Shown piece after piece: positions 7,927 through 16,495 of a stretch of 30,273 nt of DNA. The position numbers were made by a program, and so were the translations under genes. The notes under the pieces are model-generated. The model was not told where the DNA came from, ran no database searches, and worked only from the letters and a program-made list of their open reading frames with translations. This DNA is from CAZWHE01 sp964633825 (lineage in GTDB: Bacteria > Planctomycetota > B15-G4 > CAYZWU01), in NCBI GenBank assembly GCA_964633825.1, contig CAZWHE010000030.1, positions 1 to 30,273 of the forward strand, read 5' to 3'. Numbering within the stretch: the stretch's first letter is position 1; the number at the start of each line of letters is the position of its first letter.

Positions 7927-9735
7927 ATGGCCGGAAAACGGCTGCTCTGGCAAATTTATCCCTCTTATCTCCTGATCACGCTCGCCGCGATCTTCGCCGT
8001 GACGTGGTTCGCATCGAACTCGTTCAAGAACTTCTATCTCGATGAAGCGGCCGCCGATCTCGAAGCCCGAGCGCTCCTCGCTGCCGGGCGGATCGTTCCC
8101 GACATCGACGGAAAGAGCGCGGGCGCTTCTGCTGGAAGCGTTATGGACGAGACCTGCCGGAAGCTGGGGGAAAGCACGGCCACGCGCTTCACGGTGATCC
8201 TTCCCGACGGAAAAGTCATCTTCGACTCGGACGAAGACCCTCTTCGGATGGACAACCACGCCGATCGTCCCGAGATCCGAGAGGCGATGAGGGGCCGGAC
8301 CGGGGTTTCCTCGCGGTACAGCTACACCCTCCGAAAAGAAATGATGTACACGGCCGTTCCCTGGCCGACACCTGCACTGTCCCGAAAAGAATCTTCCCCT
8401 GTCGCCGCCGTTGTTCGGGCGGCGATTCCGGTGACGGCGATCAACACGGTTCTGGGAGCCATATATTTCAAGATGGTCATCGGAGGCGTTGCCGCGGCCC
8501 TCGTCGCGGCCCTGGTCGGCCTCTATGTTTCGCGCCGCATCACCCGTCCCATGGAAGAGATGAAAGAGAGCGCCGAGCGGTTCGCCGGGGGCGAGCTCGA
8601 CCACAGGATGGCCGTCCCCGATTCGGCCGAGATCGGCGGCCTCGCCGAAGCCATGAACCAGATGGCGGCCCGGCTCGACGAAAGGATGCGGGCCGTCGTG
8701 GAAGAGCGCAACGAGCGGGAAGCGATCCTGGCCAGCATGACCGAGGGGGTCCTGGCCGTGGACAACGACGATCGCTTCATCAGCATCAACAGCGCCGCTG
8801 CCGCGATGCTCGGAATCGATTTCGAAACCGTGAAGGGAAGGACGATCCAGAAAACGGTGCGGAACACGGGGTTTCTGAATTTCGTCTCCCATGCCCAGCA
8901 GAGCGCCGTTCCCGTGGAGGACAATTTCGTTCTCAGCGACGGCGCGGACCGATATATCCAGGCCTGCGCGACCGCCCTGCACAACTCACAGAACACACGG
9001 ATCGGCGTTCTCCTCGTGCTGAACGACGTGACCCGCCTCAGGAAACTGGAGAACGTGCGCCGCGATTTCGTGGCCAACGTCTCCCACGAGCTCAAGACGC
9101 CGATCACATCGATCAAGGGATTCGTCGAAACCCTTCTCGACGGCGCGAAAGACAACGCGGCCGACCTGAACCGCTTCCTCGAGATCGTGGCCCATCACAC
9201 GGACCGGCTCAACGCGATCATCGTCGATCTGCTGAGCCTCTCCCGGATCGAGCAGGAAGGAGAAGAGGGCGCAATCTCTCTCGAGGAGAGCTCGGTCCAC
9301 GACATGCTTCTCGACGCTGTCCAGGATTATGAAACAAAAGCCGCGGCGGCCGGCGTTGAGATCACCGTCGAATGCGAGCCCGGCCTCCGCGCACTCATGA
9401 ACGCCCCCCTTCTCGAGCAGGCCGTCATCAACCTGATCGACAACGCCGTCAAGTACAGCGAGAAAGGGAGCCGTGTCCGCGTCGAGGCGGCCCGGGAAAA
9501 AAGTGATGTCGTCATCGCCGTCCGCGACGAGGGGTGCGGCATCGCCGAGGAGCACCTCGACCGTCTTTTCGAGCGGTTTTACCGCGTGGACAAGGCGCGG
9601 AGCCGGAAACAGGGCGGCACCGGCCTGGGCCTCGCCATCGTCAAGCACATCGTTCTTGCCCACAGCGGCCGTGTCTCAGCCGAAAGCACGCCCGGCGAGG
9701 GAAGCGTTTTTTTCATCCGGTTGGAGGGTGCATGA
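7927..9735 (+). CDS. phoR: Phosphate sensor histidine kinase PhoR
   Basis: Inner-membrane histidine kinase of 602 residues, partner of the adjacent PhoB. Visible order: first membrane helix (about 13-32), an extracytoplasmic sensor region of about 140 residues, second helix (about 174-200), HAMP (about 203-255), PAS domain (about 265-370), dimerisation/phosphoacceptor helix with FVANVSHELKTP (His387), then the catalytic domain with the N box INLIDNAVKY (Asn506), DEGCG (534-538) and GGTGLG (563-568). The large periplasmic loop makes it the longer PhoR type found outside enterobacteria, where PhoR has only a minimal periplasmic part. It starts three bases after the phoB stop. Confidence 0.92.
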   Translation: MAGKRLLWQIYPSYLLITLAAIFAVTWFASNSFKNFYLDEAAADLEARALLAAGRIVPDIDGKSAGASAGSVMDETCRKLGESTATRFTVILPDGKVIFDSDEDPLRMDNHADRPEIREAMRGRTGVSSRYSYTLRKEMMYTAVPWPTPALSRKESSPVAAVVRAAIPVTAINTVLGAIYFKMVIGGVAAALVAALVGLYVSRRITRPMEEMKESAERFAGGELDHRMAVPDSAEIGGLAEAMNQMAARLDERMRAVVEERNEREAILASMTEGVLAVDNDDRFISINSAAAAMLGIDFETVKGRTIQKTVRNTGFLNFVSHAQQSAVPVEDNFVLSDGADRYIQACATALHNSQNTRIGVLLVLNDVTRLRKLENVRRDFVANVSHELKTPITSIKGFVETLLDGAKDNAADLNRFLEIVAHHTDRLNAIIVDLLSLSRIEQEGEEGAISLEESSVHDMLLDAVQDYETKAAAAGVEITVECEPGLRALMNAPLLEQAVINLIDNAVKYSEKGSRVRVEAAREKSDVVIAVRDEGCGIAEEHLDRLFERFYRVDKARSRKQGGTGLGLAIVKHIVLAHSGRVSAESTPGEGSVFFIRLEGA

Positions 9736-9762
9736 ACGGGCATCCTGATCCCGAACACATAA

Positions 9763-9792
9763 ATTTCATGCCTTTTTAACGGATTTCTAACA
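9763..9792 (+). promoter_or_regulatory. Predicted Pho box array upstream of the porin gene
   Basis: Three 8-base units are spaced 11 bp apart: ATTTCATG (9763), TTTTAACG (9774) and TTCTAACA (9785). They match the array before pstS in unit sequence and period. A -10-like TAGATT (9802-9807) begins ten bases after the last unit, the geometry of PhoB-activated promoters. This predicts that the porin has its own PhoB-dependent promoter in addition to any read-through from phoR. Confidence 0.6.
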
Positions 9793-9858
9793 TAGGCAGG
9801 GTAGATTCGCTTTTTCTTTCCATAGGGCATTTCATTTAAAACCCAAGGAGATCGAACA

Positions 9859-11121
9859 ATGAAAAAGGTCTTTCTCGTTTCTGTTTTTCTGCTCGCCGCC
9901 TGTTTCACGAATGCTTGGGCCCAGCAAAAGAGCACGCCGGAAAAGAACGCCAACACGCCGGGCAGGATTTCCATCGATCAGGACGACTATGACTCCCTCG
10001 TCAAGCGGGTCGAGGAGCTGGAGAAGGCGCGCAGGGAAGAGAGCTCCGCGTCATCCTGGTTCAACAGGATCACGCTCAAGGGGGATTTCCGCTTCAGGCA
10101 CGAGATGATCGACCAGGACGGCCGCACACACCGCAACCGCCACCGCATCCGCGCGCGCATTTTCACCGGGGCGAAGGTCAACAGCGAGTTCGACATCGGT
10201 TTTCAGATCGCCACGGGAAATTTTTACGACGACGGTCTCGGCCGCGTTCGCACCATGGGCGACAACATCTCATCCAACCAGACGCTCGACGAAGGATGGT
10301 CGAGCAAGCCCGTCTGGCTCGATCTCGCCTACTTCGACTACCATCCCTGGAAGAACCTCCACGTTATCGGCGGCAAGATGAAAACCCCTTTCGACGTGAT
10401 GACCAAGACCGAGCTCCTTTGGGACCCCGACCTCCGGCCCGAGGGGATCGCCGTCCGCTATGTGAGCGATGACGACACGATCCGGTTTTTCGGCAACGCC
10501 GGCGGGTTCTACATCGAAGAGAACGGCGGCGGCACGGACACGGGCATGTTCGGCGTCCAGGCCGGCGTTATCTGCGCGTTTCCCGGAAAGCAGAGCCTCA
10601 CCGCGGGGGGCGGTTTTTACAACTACGGCAACGTGAAAAACAGTACGACCGTTTTCGACAGGGGAGACGGCTTCGGAAACACGACCGTTCCCAACGCGGC
10701 CGGCAGACCCACTTACGTTGACGATTACGACGAGTTCGAGACTTTCGCCCAATACTCGTTCAAGGTGATGGACTTGCCCGTGACCGTCTTTGGAAACATG
10801 GTGACCAACGTCGCTCTCGACCACGGAAATCACGGCGCTTTGGGCGGTTTCAAGGTCGGGAAGTGCAAAAAAATCGGCAGCTGGGATTTCCGCTGGCAAT
10901 ACAAGCGTCTCGAGCGGGACGCCGTGCTCGCCGCGTTCACCGACTCCGACTTCATCGGAGGGGGAACGGACGGCAAGGGGCACGAGCTCAACCTGGGCTT
11001 CATGATCGCCAAGAACACGAAGCTCGCTCTTTCCTACTTCATCAACAGAATGGGGCTCTCCCAGCCCGGAGCCACCAACGGGTTCCGCAGGTTTCAGGCC
11101 GACCTCAAGTTCAAGTTCTGA
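9859..11121 (+). CDS. Outer-membrane porin, probable phosphate-starvation (OprP/OprO-like) porin
   Basis: The 420-residue precursor has a signal peptide cleaved after AWA (about residue 21), a short charged heptad-like region (about 42-62, LVKRVEELEKARRE) like the N-terminal coiled coil of trimeric porins, and then an alternating beta-barrel sequence beginning ITLKGDFRFRHEMI. It ends in FQADLKFKF, with the terminal aromatic residue required for outer-membrane insertion. An OprP/OprO-like role is inferred from size, from its position after phoR and from the predicted Pho box; I do not see the arginine ladder well enough to claim phosphate selectivity. AAGGAG precedes the ATG. Confidence 0.82.
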   Translation: MKKVFLVSVFLLAACFTNAWAQQKSTPEKNANTPGRISIDQDDYDSLVKRVEELEKARREESSASSWFNRITLKGDFRFRHEMIDQDGRTHRNRHRIRARIFTGAKVNSEFDIGFQIATGNFYDDGLGRVRTMGDNISSNQTLDEGWSSKPVWLDLAYFDYHPWKNLHVIGGKMKTPFDVMTKTELLWDPDLRPEGIAVRYVSDDDTIRFFGNAGGFYIEENGGGTDTGMFGVQAGVICAFPGKQSLTAGGGFYNYGNVKNSTTVFDRGDGFGNTTVPNAAGRPTYVDDYDEFETFAQYSFKVMDLPVTVFGNMVTNVALDHGNHGALGGFKVGKCKKIGSWDFRWQYKRLERDAVLAAFTDSDFIGGGTDGKGHELNLGFMIAKNTKLALSYFINRMGLSQPGATNGFRRFQADLKFKF

Positions 11122-11220
11122 GACGGCTCCGGCCGCAGCCCGGACGAATGGTTGTTATTGTAGCGATCGATCGTTATTCGAGGTTACAATACGACTATAT
11201 TGTTCGGAGACCCCTTTTTC

Positions 11221-11865
11221 ATGGACAACGCCCAAGGAGATCCCACTCAGGAGCTCGTCGCGCGCGCCCAGGGCGGCGACCAGGACGCGCTGAACGAGCT
11301 CTTCCGCCTCTACTGGCCACAGGTCCTCAAGGCGGTGCGGCAGAGGATGGGCGAAAAGCTCCGCCGCTTCGAGGAATCGCTCGACGTGGTGCAGGACACG
11401 CTCGAGGAGGCGTACCGCTCCTTCCCCGACTTTCACTGGCAGGGCGAGGGATCGTTCAAGTACTGGCTCTACAACATGGCCCTCAACCGGATCCGCAAGT
11501 CGGCTCATTTCTTCTCGGCCCAGAAACGGGGGGGCGGCAAGCTCCCGGGATTCCTCAAGGTGGGCGCCGCCGAGATGGACGACGGGTTCAGGCCGAAAGA
11601 TTCGCGGACAGCCAGCAGGCTGGCCCTGATGAACGAGAGGAAGATGCGCGTCCGCCGCGCTCTGACGAAGCTCACCTCCGAAGAGAGGGAGATCCTCGAA
11701 ATGCGCGAGTTCCTGGGGCTCTCCCACGCCGACATCGGCAACGCCTTCGGCATCGAGCCCGACGCGGCCCGCATGCGCGTCGTGCGCGCCAAGGAAAACC
11801 TGGTGAGGGCCATCATGAAGGTCAGAATGGAAGAACGGGAACCGGGACAGGAAGCCAATGGATAA
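11221..11865 (+). CDS. ECF-like RNA polymerase sigma factor paired with a Ser/Thr kinase
   Basis: The 214-residue protein has a sigma-2 region (about 12-90; QDALNELFRLYWPQVL, then LDVVQDTLEEAYRSFPDFHW and FKYWLYNMALNRIRK) and a sigma-4 region (about 145-200; RRALTKLTSEEREILEMREF, LSHADIGNAFGIEPDAARMR). These bind core polymerase with -10 DNA and -35 DNA respectively. I prefer the ATG at 11221, with GGAG ten bases before it, over an in-frame TTG at 11200. Its 3' end overlaps the kinase start by 8 bp, so the two are translationally coupled. No anti-sigma gene is present; in Planctomycetes-type ECF groups a linked Ser/Thr kinase takes that place, and I infer the same here. TACAAT at 11185-11190 could be a -10 box, with no clear -35. 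Confidence 0.88.
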   Translation: MDNAQGDPTQELVARAQGGDQDALNELFRLYWPQVLKAVRQRMGEKLRRFEESLDVVQDTLEEAYRSFPDFHWQGEGSFKYWLYNMALNRIRKSAHFFSAQKRGGGKLPGFLKVGAAEMDDGFRPKDSRTASRLALMNERKMRVRRALTKLTSEEREILEMREFLGLSHADIGNAFGIEPDAARMRVVRAKENLVRAIMKVRMEEREPGQEANG

Positions 11866-14800
11866 CCAACCCGCGGACAATCAGCCCAAGGACAAGATGA
11901 AAAAGGCCGACGCCGTGTTCCGCGAATACCTCGACCGCCTGGAACGGGGTGAAGCCCTCGACCTCAAGGCCTTCTTCAGCGCCCACGGCGAACTGGAAGA
12001 GCTTCTCTGGGAGCGCTTCTGGACCTGGGAAGAGGCCCGCTCCGTCTTCAAATCGGAGAGGCAGGAGGACGAGGTCCCGTCGGTGATCCAGAACCCCGAG
12101 CTCTTCTTCGCCTTCCGCGACGACCGGGGCGAAGAGTTCGGCCGCCGCATCGGGGAGTTCACCCTTCTCAAGGAGATCGGCCGCGGCACGATGGGCGTCG
12201 TCTTCCTCGCCCGGCAGGAGGTGACCGACCGCCTGGTGGCGCTGAAGCTCCTCTCGCCGCTCAGGCACAAGAGCCCCACGGCGCGCGAGCGGTTCCGCCG
12301 CGAGGTGGCCGCCCTCGGCCGGCTCCACCACAGGAACGTGGTCTCCATCCTCACGGCCGGCGACGTGGAGGACGTCCCCTACTTCGCCATGGAGCTCGTC
12401 TGCGGCGTGCAGATGAACGACATCCTCGAAGACCTCAAGGGGAAGGACCCGCTGACCATTTCGGGAAACAGGCTGGAAGACATCATCGAAGAGAAGGTCC
12501 CCGAGTACCTGAGGCCCTTCTCCGATGTGTTCGCGCCCCAGCAGTCGACGGCCGCGGCGAACCTCTTCGGCCGCCCCATGGTGGAGGTGGCGTGCCGCTT
12601 CGCGATCCAGCTCGCCGAAGCCCTCGCCCACGCCCACTCGCAGGGCGTGATACACCGCGACGTCAAGCCCTCGAACATCCTCGTCGACCTGAACGGGCAG
12701 TGCCGGCTCTCCGACTTCGGTCTGGCCCGCGAGCTGGGAACGTCGGCCCTGACAAAGACGGGCGAGCTCGTGGGAACCCCCTACTACGCGGCTCCCGAGC
12801 AGATCGCGGGCAAGCGCATGGGCCTCGACAACCGCGCCGACATCTTTTCGCTCGGCGTCACCTTTTACGAGCTCCTCTGCCTGCGCGTCCCCTTCGAAGG
12901 GGAGACGACGGAGCGCGTCTTCAACCAGATCCTCGTGAAGGACCCGAAACCGCCGAGCACGTTCAACGCCGGCGTGCCGAGAGACGTGGAGACCATCGTC
13001 TTCAAGTGTCTCGAGAAGGACCCCGACCACCGCTACCAGACAGCGGGCGAGCTGGCCGAGGACCTGAGGGCGTTCCTCGAGTTCCGGCCGATCCGGGCCC
13101 GGCCGGTCGGTCCGATCAAGAGCACGATCAAGCTGATCCGGCGGCACCGGCTCGTGTCGGCCGCTCTCGGCGTGGCCGTTCTCGCCGTGTTCATCCTCGC
13201 CGGTTACATGATCAAGGTCAAGCTGGACAAACGGTCGGCCGAGAGGGTCATTCTCGAGCAGGTGGAGAGCGAAATCACGGTCATCCGATCCGCCATCGAG
13301 GGCAAGTCCCTGTCCACGGCGGAAAAGAGCTTCGAGCGGCTGGCCGCTCTCGACGACACGCATCCCGACCTCGAAGAGCTGAGGCAGGAGATCGCCCTTC
13401 TCCGCTGCGACGTCCGGCTCGGCGACGTGCAGAAGCGCAAGGAGGAGTACACCAGATCGAAGGAGAAGCGCGCCGAGCTGGAGAAAGACCTGGCCAGGCT
13501 CAAGGAAAGGGTCTCTTCCCGGTACACCGAGGAGAACGAACGTATGCGGGCCGCCGACCTGGAGCACGAGCTCACGGTCCTCAACCTCAATATGGCCGAC
13601 ATGATGGACCAGATCATCTACGCCATGAACGACGCCCGCGCACAGGCCGTCGCCGCCGGCCGGCAGAAGTATCCCCCGGTGATGGCCACCTTCGCCGAGT
13701 ACTTCCTTGACCGCTGGCGCGAAGCCCACGACGCTTCCAACACGATCAGCATGAGCAACTACGCCCGCTTCGTTAAGGAGTACGACCTGGAGGGGCGTTT
13801 CACGGACGAGGTCGAGGGAACGGGCAAGCTCGCCGTCAAGGGGACGTCCGGGGCGAAGGTCTGGCTCTTCCGGTATGAAAGCTACCGCAGCACCAGCAGA
13901 AACGCGCGGCTCGACAGGCTCGTGCCCGTTCCCTACAACTGCGCGGCCCGGGATGCGGAAGGGTATTGCCGGTTCGGCGGCGACTTCTACGCCGGGGATC
14001 CCTGCCTGCTCGTCACCCACCAGGGGCTGACCGATCTCGAGGCCGGGGACCTCGTCTTCTCCGTGAACGGCCATCCGGCCGGCGAATCCCTTTTTGTGGA
14101 AGAGGTGCTGGCCGGAGGTCCCGCCGACCGCGCCGGGGTGGAGCCCTTCCACCGCATCGTCAAGATCGACATGGTCGACCGCGTCAATGATTTCATCTGG
14201 GAGCGCGGCCGCCCGAGCTCTTCTTTCCGGGTCACCTTGTCGGACGGCGAGAGGGAGTTTTCCTTCCTCTGCCCCGGCCAGACCGGCACCTTCTCGGGAA
14301 GGAGCGGGATCCGGGCGGCAACCGCGGCCGGTCTCCTGGCCAACGCCGCCGCCCCGCGCGAGATCGTGCTGCGCGCCCTCCGGGATGGAAATGAAATCAC
14401 CCTGTCCATCCAGGAAGGCGACGTGGCCGGCATTCAGGGCGAGGTGACGGCCTACCCCCTCGTTTGCTGCAGCGACAACGAAATCGGAACGCTCCCACTG
14501 AAGCCTTTCGATTGTTCGCCCGGATCGTGCCTCGTCGTGATTCGGAAGAAAGGGATGGAAGAGGTCCGCCTCCCTGTTCTCGTTCCCAGACAGGGCGTCC
14601 ATCTCGAATCGGTCAAGCTCCTGCCCGCCGGGACATCGCCGCCCGGCTTCGTGCGGATCGTGGGCGGTAAATTCACATCCGGCGGGGATCCGGAAGCGCT
14701 CTGGTCGGACGACAAGATCGTCAAGAGCGTGAAGGAGTTCTGGATCTCGAAGAAGGAAGTGACCAACAGGGAATGGTTCGAGTTCGTCAACGACCACGAG

Positions 14801-15424
14801 ACCCTATCGAAGATCGCCCGGGCCCGGGAGAATGGCGAGACACGCTACCTCCCCCGCTACCCCAGGTTCGACATGGAAACAAAGACAGCCGCGCCGACCG
14901 AGGTGACCCTGGCCAAGCAAAACGAAATGACCGGCCAATGGGAGTCCCTCTGGACCGATCCCGAGATTCCGGCCATCGGCCTTTCTCTCGAGGACATTTC
15001 AGATTTTCTGAAATGGAAAAATGCGAAAGCGCGCAGCCGGGGCGAGAGATGGACATACGCCCTTCCTTCCCAGGCGGAATGGGAAAAAGCCGCGCGCGGC
15101 GTGGACCAGCGCGCTTTCCCATGGGGCAACCGATTCGATTTCACTTTCTGTAAATCGAAATACTCCCTCCCCGAAGCGATCCTTCCCGAGAACACCCATC
15201 TCGAACCGGTCTTTCACTACCCGATCGATGAAAGCCCCTACTGCGTGCGCGATCTCGCCGGAAGCGTGATCGAGTGGAACCGCGATCATTTCCGTCACGA
15301 ACCTTCAATCCGGGGCGGAGCCTACGACGGGAACTGGCCCGAGCTCTTCCGCGTCGCCTCGCGCGACAATCCCAAGCGGGGTAAAACCAGTCATAATCTC
15401 GGTTTCCGCCTCGTGGCTCATTGA
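11858..15424 (+). CDS. Transmembrane Ser/Thr kinase fused to coiled-coil, PDZ-like, PEGA-like and FGE-type domains
   Basis: A 1188-residue protein. After an N-terminal helical segment (about 15-65) comes a Hanks-type kinase (about 100-410): glycine loop IGRGTMGVV, Lys130 in VALKLL, HRDVKPSN (Asp268), DFG (286-288) and AAPEQ; all catalytic residues are present. An insert of about 55 residues (190-245) separates hinge and catalytic loop, as in many planctomycete kinases. One membrane helix (432-452) follows, then a charged coiled coil (about 460-580), a PDZ-like segment (about 716-780; FVEEVLAGGPADRAGVEPF), a PEGA-like stretch (about 878-920) and an FGE/sulfatase-modifying-type domain (about 928-1188; EFWISKKEVTNREWFEFVN, LPSQAEWEKAARG, IRGGAYDG, LGFRLV). 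The FGE part lacks the catalytic cysteine pair near its C-terminus, so a binding role is likelier than formylglycine formation. It should sense outside and signal inside, perhaps to the coupled sigma factor. Confidence 0.9.
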   Translation: MDNQPADNQPKDKMKKADAVFREYLDRLERGEALDLKAFFSAHGELEELLWERFWTWEEARSVFKSERQEDEVPSVIQNPELFFAFRDDRGEEFGRRIGEFTLLKEIGRGTMGVVFLARQEVTDRLVALKLLSPLRHKSPTARERFRREVAALGRLHHRNVVSILTAGDVEDVPYFAMELVCGVQMNDILEDLKGKDPLTISGNRLEDIIEEKVPEYLRPFSDVFAPQQSTAAANLFGRPMVEVACRFAIQLAEALAHAHSQGVIHRDVKPSNILVDLNGQCRLSDFGLARELGTSALTKTGELVGTPYYAAPEQIAGKRMGLDNRADIFSLGVTFYELLCLRVPFEGETTERVFNQILVKDPKPPSTFNAGVPRDVETIVFKCLEKDPDHRYQTAGELAEDLRAFLEFRPIRARPVGPIKSTIKLIRRHRLVSAALGVAVLAVFILAGYMIKVKLDKRSAERVILEQVESEITVIRSAIEGKSLSTAEKSFERLAALDDTHPDLEELRQEIALLRCDVRLGDVQKRKEEYTRSKEKRAELEKDLARLKERVSSRYTEENERMRAADLEHELTVLNLNMADMMDQIIYAMNDARAQAVAAGRQKYPPVMATFAEYFLDRWREAHDASNTISMSNYARFVKEYDLEGRFTDEVEGTGKLAVKGTSGAKVWLFRYESYRSTSRNARLDRLVPVPYNCAARDAEGYCRFGGDFYAGDPCLLVTHQGLTDLEAGDLVFSVNGHPAGESLFVEEVLAGGPADRAGVEPFHRIVKIDMVDRVNDFIWERGRPSSSFRVTLSDGEREFSFLCPGQTGTFSGRSGIRAATAAGLLANAAAPREIVLRALRDGNEITLSIQEGDVAGIQGEVTAYPLVCCSDNEIGTLPLKPFDCSPGSCLVVIRKKGMEEVRLPVLVPRQGVHLESVKLLPAGTSPPGFVRIVGGKFTSGGDPEALWSDDKIVKSVKEFWISKKEVTNREWFEFVNDHETLSKIARARENGETRYLPRYPRFDMETKTAAPTEVTLAKQNEMTGQWESLWTDPEIPAIGLSLEDISDFLKWKNAKARSRGERWTYALPSQAEWEKAARGVDQRAFPWGNRFDFTFCKSKYSLPEAILPENTHLEPVFHYPIDESPYCVRDLAGSVIEWNRDHFRHEPSIRGGAYDGNWPELFRVASRDNPKRGKTSHNLGFRLVAH

Positions 15425-15564
15425 CGGGGGTTTTTCACAGAAAAGGCGAGATCACGGCCAGCGCAACCAATTGTATACAAATAAGTTAGCCGCCCACGCC
15501 CCGTCAAAGACAATCCCGTCCAAAACTAAGGACTTACGCGTAAAACACCGTAAACACTCTTTTT
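15421..15564 (+). other. Gap after the kinase gene: inverted repeats and two short palindromes
   Basis: The 226-bp gap 15425-15650 holds a 9-bp inverted repeat (TTGACGGGG at 15421-15429 with CCCCGTCAA at 15499-15507), and perfect 10-bp palindromes TTGTATACAA (15471-15480) and TTACGCGTAA (15534-15543). A weak stem TTACG/CGTAA (15534-15553) followed by CTTTTTTT near 15556-15563 may act as a terminator for the kinase transcript. TTGTATACAA resembles GntR-type operators, but no such regulator is in the window. These sites could serve the sigma-factor gene downstream. Confidence 0.35.
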
Positions 15565-15650
15565 TTGTTCGGTTTGAGCGGGGATGGGACTTTTAAGGGT
15601 GGAATTCGTGATTCTTTCACATGTTCTTCTTATTTGAATTGGGCTGACAA

Positions 15651-16460
15651 ATGCCTCCTCCTCCTTGTGAACAACTGGCAGCGGAAAGGATTACCGCACC
15701 GGCCGGGCCGGCCGGCAAGATCAGAAAACTGCCCCGGAAGGGCCCTTTCCGGTTCGAGTTCTATCACAGGCCGTCGCCCGAAACGAAAGCGGCCGACATT
15801 GTTCGCCTCTGGGAAAAAGGCGTGCACGGCCTCCAGAAGACGAACTGCCTCCTCATGATCCGGTTCAGGGACAAGGGAGACGCGGAAGCCTACTCCGCTC
15901 TCTACGAGATCAACTTCAAACATTTCCTCAACATCATCAACAGACGGCTGACCGGTTTCAGCCGCCAGATCAGCGCCGGCGACGTTCTCCAGGACGCTTT
16001 TCTTCTGATTTATCGCTACCCCGACAAGTTCCGCTACGACCACGACCGGTCCTTTTACAACTGGAGCTATTCGATCCTCCTCAACACGATCAGAAGGAAG
16101 ATCAAGAAGCTCGGAATGAAGACCGTTGACCTCGAATATGTTTCCAATTCCCTTCCCGACGCCCCCAATTTCGAGCCGATTTCCCGGGCGATCGCCATGG
16201 AAGAGATCGACGACCTGAAGCGCCTTTACTCGATCTACCTCATGCTCTACATCAATGTCTTCAGGAGGGTGCTGTCCGAGAGGGATAAAAAAGCGCTCCA
16301 CCTCATCGAGGTGAAGCAGATGTCCTACCGAAAGGCCTCGAAAAAGCTCGGACTGACTTACGGCAACTTCAAGATGATCGTCTGCCGCGCCCGGAAGAAG
16401 ATCGCCCGCGGTATCTCCGATCTGGTGGCCGCAACCCTGACTCCCGAGCTCTGCAACTAA
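15651..16460 (+). CDS. Second ECF-like RNA polymerase sigma factor
   Basis: The open frame gives 269 residues. A proline/arginine-rich N-terminal stretch of about 60 residues precedes a sigma-2-like region (about 70-150; DAEAYSALYEINFKHFLNII, ISAGDVLQDAFLLIYRYPDK, SFYNWSYSILLNTIRRK) and a sigma-4-like region (about 205-260; LSERDKKALHLIEVKQMSYR, KASKKLGLTYGNFKMIVCRA, RKKIARGI). An in-frame TGA at 15645-15647 makes the ATG at 15651 the first start, but it lacks a Shine-Dalgarno. A GTG about codon 57, preceded by AAAAGGC, would remove the unusual N-terminus and is a serious alternative. It follows the kinase gene by 226 bp and is not related closely to the sigma factor before the kinase. Partner and regulon unknown. 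Confidence 0.8.
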   Translation: MPPPPCEQLAAERITAPAGPAGKIRKLPRKGPFRFEFYHRPSPETKAADIVRLWEKGVHGLQKTNCLLMIRFRDKGDAEAYSALYEINFKHFLNIINRRLTGFSRQISAGDVLQDAFLLIYRYPDKFRYDHDRSFYNWSYSILLNTIRRKIKKLGMKTVDLEYVSNSLPDAPNFEPISRAIAMEEIDDLKRLYSIYLMLYINVFRRVLSERDKKALHLIEVKQMSYRKASKKLGLTYGNFKMIVCRARKKIARGISDLVAATLTPELCN

Positions 16461-16495
16461 GCCCGGTTATTTCACGCCCTCCGTCAAACCGATCC

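Noticed and set aside
11822..14797. A 991-codon open frame on the minus strand opposite the kinase gene
   Set aside because: It is a high-GC shadow of the kinase frame: His, Gly, Glu and Arg rich, with no recognisable domain and no ribosome-binding site, while the plus strand encodes complete kinase and FGE motifs.
14640..15424. FGE/C-type-lectin-like domain as the target of a diversity-generating retroelement
   Set aside because: Such folds carry variable regions in retroelement systems, but there is no reverse transcriptase, no template repeat and no duplicated segment of this domain in the window.
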